Source of the DNA: Loxodes magnus
Lineage: Eukaryota; Ciliophora; Karyorelictea; Loxodida; Loxodidae
Assembly: GCA_946699065.1 (NCBI GenBank)
Contig: CAMPDV010001323.1
Coordinates: 1-64,000, forward strand
DNA: 64,000 bases
Reading direction: 5' to 3'
Shown: one piece after another, positions 61,371 to 64,000 of the stretch
How the letters are laid out: the number at the start of each line of letters is the position of its first letter
Position numbering within the stretch: the first letter of the stretch is position 1
Notes under the pieces: generated by a model
What the model was told of the DNA's origin: nothing
Databases searched by the model: none
The model's input: the letters and a program-made list of their open reading frames with translations, nothing else
Made by a program: the position numbers and the translations under genes

Positions 61371-64000
61371 AATTAAAGAAGATAGAATATAAGTTTTAAG
61401 GAGTATGCTTGGAGATTAAAGAAGATAATATTTAGAAAAGTGAAGAAGTAAAGTCAGAAAAGAAGATAGAATTTCAGTTTTAAGGAGTATGCTTGGAGAT
61501 AAAAGAAGATAATATTTTGAAAAGTAATTAAAGAAGATAGAATATAAGTTTTAAGGAGTATGCTTGGAGATTAAAGAAGATAATATTTAGAAAAGTGAAT
61601 AAGTAAAGTAATTAAAGAAGATGAATATAAGTTTTAAGGAGTAGGCTTTGAGAAGTAATAAGTATTTAGAAAAGTGAATAAGTAAAGTAAGAAAAGAAGA
61701 TAGAATTTCAGTTTTAAGGAGTATGCTTTGAGAAGTAATAAGTATTTAGAAAAGTGAAGAAGTAAAGTAAGAAAAGAAGATAGAATTTCAGTTTTAAGGA
61801 GTATGCTTTGAGAAGTAGTAAGTATTTAGAAAAGTGAATAAGTAAAGTCAGAAAAGAAGATTGAATATCAGTTTTAAGGAGTATTCTTTGAGAAGTAGTA
61901 AGTATTTAGAAAAGTGAATAAGTAAAGTCAGAAAAGAAGATTGAATATCAGTTTTAAGGAGTATGCTTGGAGATAAAAGAAGATAATATTTTGAAAAGTA
62001 ATTAAAGAAGATAGAATATAAGTTTTAAGGAGTATGCTTGGAGATTAAAGAAGATAATATTTAGAAAAGTGAATAAGTAAAGTAATTAAAGTAGATGAAT
62101 ATAAGTTTTAAGGAGTAGGCTTTGAGAAGTAATAAGTATTTAGAAAAGTGAATAAGTAAAGTCAGAAAAGAAGATAGAATTTCAGTTTTAAGGAGTATGC
62201 TTTGAGAAGTAGTAAGTATTTAGAAAAGTGAAGAAGTAAAGTAAGAAAAGAAGATAGAATTTCAGTTTTAAGGAGTATGCTTTGAGAAGTAATAAGTATT
62301 TAGAAAAGTGAAGAAGTAAAGTAAGAAAAGAAGATAGAATTTCAGTTTTAAGGAGTATGCTTTGAGAAGTAACAAGTATTTAGAAAAGTGAATAAGTAAA
62401 GTAAGAAAAGAAGATAGAATTTCAGTTTTAAGGAGTATGCTTTGAGAAGTAATAAGTATTTAGAAAAGTGAATAAGTAAAGTAAGAAAAGAAGATAGAAT
62501 TTCAGTTTTAAGGAGTATGCTTTGAGAAGTAATAAGTATCTAAAAAGTGAATAAGTAAAGTAAGAAAAGAAGATAGAATTTCAGTTTTAAGGAGTATGCT
62601 TTGAGAAGTAATAAGTATTTAGAAAAGTGAATAAGTAAAGTAAGAAAAGAAGATGGAATTTCAGTTTTAAGGAGTATGCTTTGAGAAGTAACAAGTATTT
62701 AGAAAAGTGAAGAAGTAAAGTAAGAAAAGAAGATAGAATTTCAGTTTTAAGGAGTATGCTTTGAGAAGTAACAAGTATTTAGAAAAGTGAAGAAGTAAAG
62801 TAAGAAAAGAAGATAGAATTTCAGTTTTAAGGAGTATGCTTTGAGAAGTAGTAAGTATTTAGAAAAGTGAATAAGTAAAGTCAGAAAAGAAGATTGAATA
62901 TCAGTTTTAAGGAGTATGCTTGGAGATAAAAGAAGATAATATTTTGAAAAGTAATTAAAGAAGATAGAATATAAGTTTTAAGGAGTATGCTTGGAGATTA
63001 AAGAAGATAATATTTAGAAAAGTGAAGAAGTAAAGTCAGAAAAGAAGATAGAATTTCAGTTTTAAGGAGTATGCTTGGAGATAAAAGAAGATAATATTTT
63101 GAAAAGTAATTAAAGAAGATAGAATATAAGTTTTAAGGAGTATGCTTGGAGATTAAAGAAGATAATATTTAGAAAAGTGAATAAGTAAAGTAATTAAAGA
63201 AGATGAATATAAGTTTTAAGGAGTAGGCTTTGAGAAGTAATAAGTATTTAGAAAAGTGAATAAGTAAAGTAAGAAAAGAAGATAGAATTTCAGTTTTAAG
63301 GAGTATGCTTTGAGAAGTAATAAGTATTTAGAAAAGTGAAGAAGTAAAGTAAGAAAAGAAGATAGAATTTCAGTTTTAAGGAGTATGCTTTGAGAAGTAG
63401 TAAGTATTTAGAAAAGTGAAGAAGTAAAGTAAGAAAAGAAGATAGAATTTCAGTTTTAAGGAGTATGCTTTGAGAAGTAATAAGTATTTAGAAAAGTGAA
63501 GAAGTAAAGTAAGAAAAGAAGATAGAATTTCAGTTTTAAGGAGTATGCTTTGAGAAGTAATAAGTATTTAGAAAAGTGAAGAAGTAAAGTAAGAAAAGAA
63601 GATAGAATTTCAGTTTTAAGGAGTATGCTTTGAGAAGTAATAAGTATTTAGAAAAGTGAAGAAGTAAAGTAAGAAAAGAAGATAGAATTTCAGTTTTAAG
63701 GAGTATGCTTTGAGAAGTAATAAGTATTTAGAAAAGTGAAGAAGTAAAGTAAGAAAAGAAGATAGAATTTCAGTTTTAAGGAGTATGCTTTGAGAAGTAA
63801 TAAGTATTTAGAAAAGTGAATAAGTAAAGTAAGAAAAGAAGATAGATCTTCAGTTTTAAGGAGTATGCTTTGAGAAGTAATAAGTATTTAGAAAAGTGAA
63901 GAAGTAAAGTAAGAAAAGAAGATAGAATTTCAGTTTTAAGGAGTATGCTTTGAGAAGTAATAAGTATTTAGAAAAGTGAAGAAGTAAAGTAAGAAAAGAA
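61371..64000. repeat. Second higher-order repeat in satellite 2, offset 1582 bp
   Basis: The rare variant GGAGTAGGCTTTG occurs at 61641, 62115 and 63223, and the deleted-unit marker AAGTAATTAAAG at 61371 and 62953. Both give a 1582-bp offset between the first and last copies; the middle copy at 62115 is a shorter internal duplication (474 bp offset). Confidence 0.7.

Larger units (their letters stand above)
49935..64000. repeat. Satellite 2: >14-kb array of ~80-84-bp purine-rich units
   Basis: Roughly 170 head-to-tail units run to the right edge. Two main types share a core (GTAAGAAAAGAAGATAGAAT, then TTTTAAGGAGTATGCTT) but differ in the rest: type A has GGAGATAAAAGAAGATAATA (about 84 bp), type B has TGAGAAGTAATAAGTATTTA (about 80 bp). 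Type A dominates on the left (50-55 kb), while uniform type B blocks dominate around 56.2-57 kb and 63.2-64 kb. Deleted units with AAAAGTAATTAAAG recur. The + strand is overwhelmingly A and G. Composition, size and higher-order structure fit a centromeric, subtelomeric or heterochromatic satellite. Long minus-strand open frames here are by-products of the repeat and are not genes. Confidence 0.97.

Overview
The window looks like nuclear DNA of a ciliate-like protist. It is very AT-rich, conserved protein motifs are readable only if TAA and TAG are sense codons (Gln), and several of the best frames also pass through TGA codons at positions where Trp fits. TGA also ends frames (47301, 2941, 10847). 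That combination (UAR = Gln, UGA = Trp or stop by context) is known from karyorelict ciliates such as Loxodes, and partly from the heterotrich Condylostoma. This assignment is an inference; no rRNA or other marker gene is present. Three possible tiny GT..AG introns (16 to 20 nt) each rejoin two coding frames.

Layout. 1-1262: satellite 1 (units of about 85 bp). 1.9-2.9 kb: zinc-knuckle ORF of a retroelement, ending in a hairpin plus TTTAAT/poly-T tail. 3-8 kb: AT-rich DNA with a second copy of that hairpin (5.73 kb) and a GC-richer island with a duplicated, foldable block (5.9-6.2 kb). 8.3-10.9 kb (+) and 12.36-14.10 kb (-): coding-like regions of unknown function. 17.3-19.2 kb: 5'-truncated non-LTR retrotransposon with reverse transcriptase and C-terminal zinc finger, followed by an antisense zinc-knuckle ORF. 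20.4-22.1 kb (+): possible membrane protein. 22.8-24.2 kb (-): frame-broken CAMK-like kinase. 25.0-26.3 kb (-): unknown coding region. 29.8-31.3 kb (+): LINE ORF1-like region whose stop overlaps the ATG of an endonuclease ORF. 31.4-32.4 kb (-): Lys/Glu-rich region. 33.35 kb: third hairpin copy. 34.2-34.74 kb: coiled-coil-like segment and an orphan WD40 unit. 36.6 to 42.5 kb: three further unknown coding regions. 45.46-47.30 kb: the best-defined gene, a TKL-type protein kinase fused to seven WD40 repeats. 47.34-48.33 kb: simple and about 58-bp repeats. 49.93-64.00 kb: a 14-kb purine-rich satellite with higher-order duplications, running off the window.

The most interesting item is the kinase-WD40 gene. 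Five of its WD40 units are almost identical in DNA but differ at two residues per unit, the pattern seen in fungal and bacterial high-identity WD40 recognition proteins. A stray copy of the same unit lies 12 kb upstream. Small indels in homopolymers break the frame in the repeats and in other genes, so either base-calling errors or decay must be considered. All translations were made by eye. Because UAR codons are sense here, open frames alone are weak evidence, and entries without recognised motifs carry low confidence.
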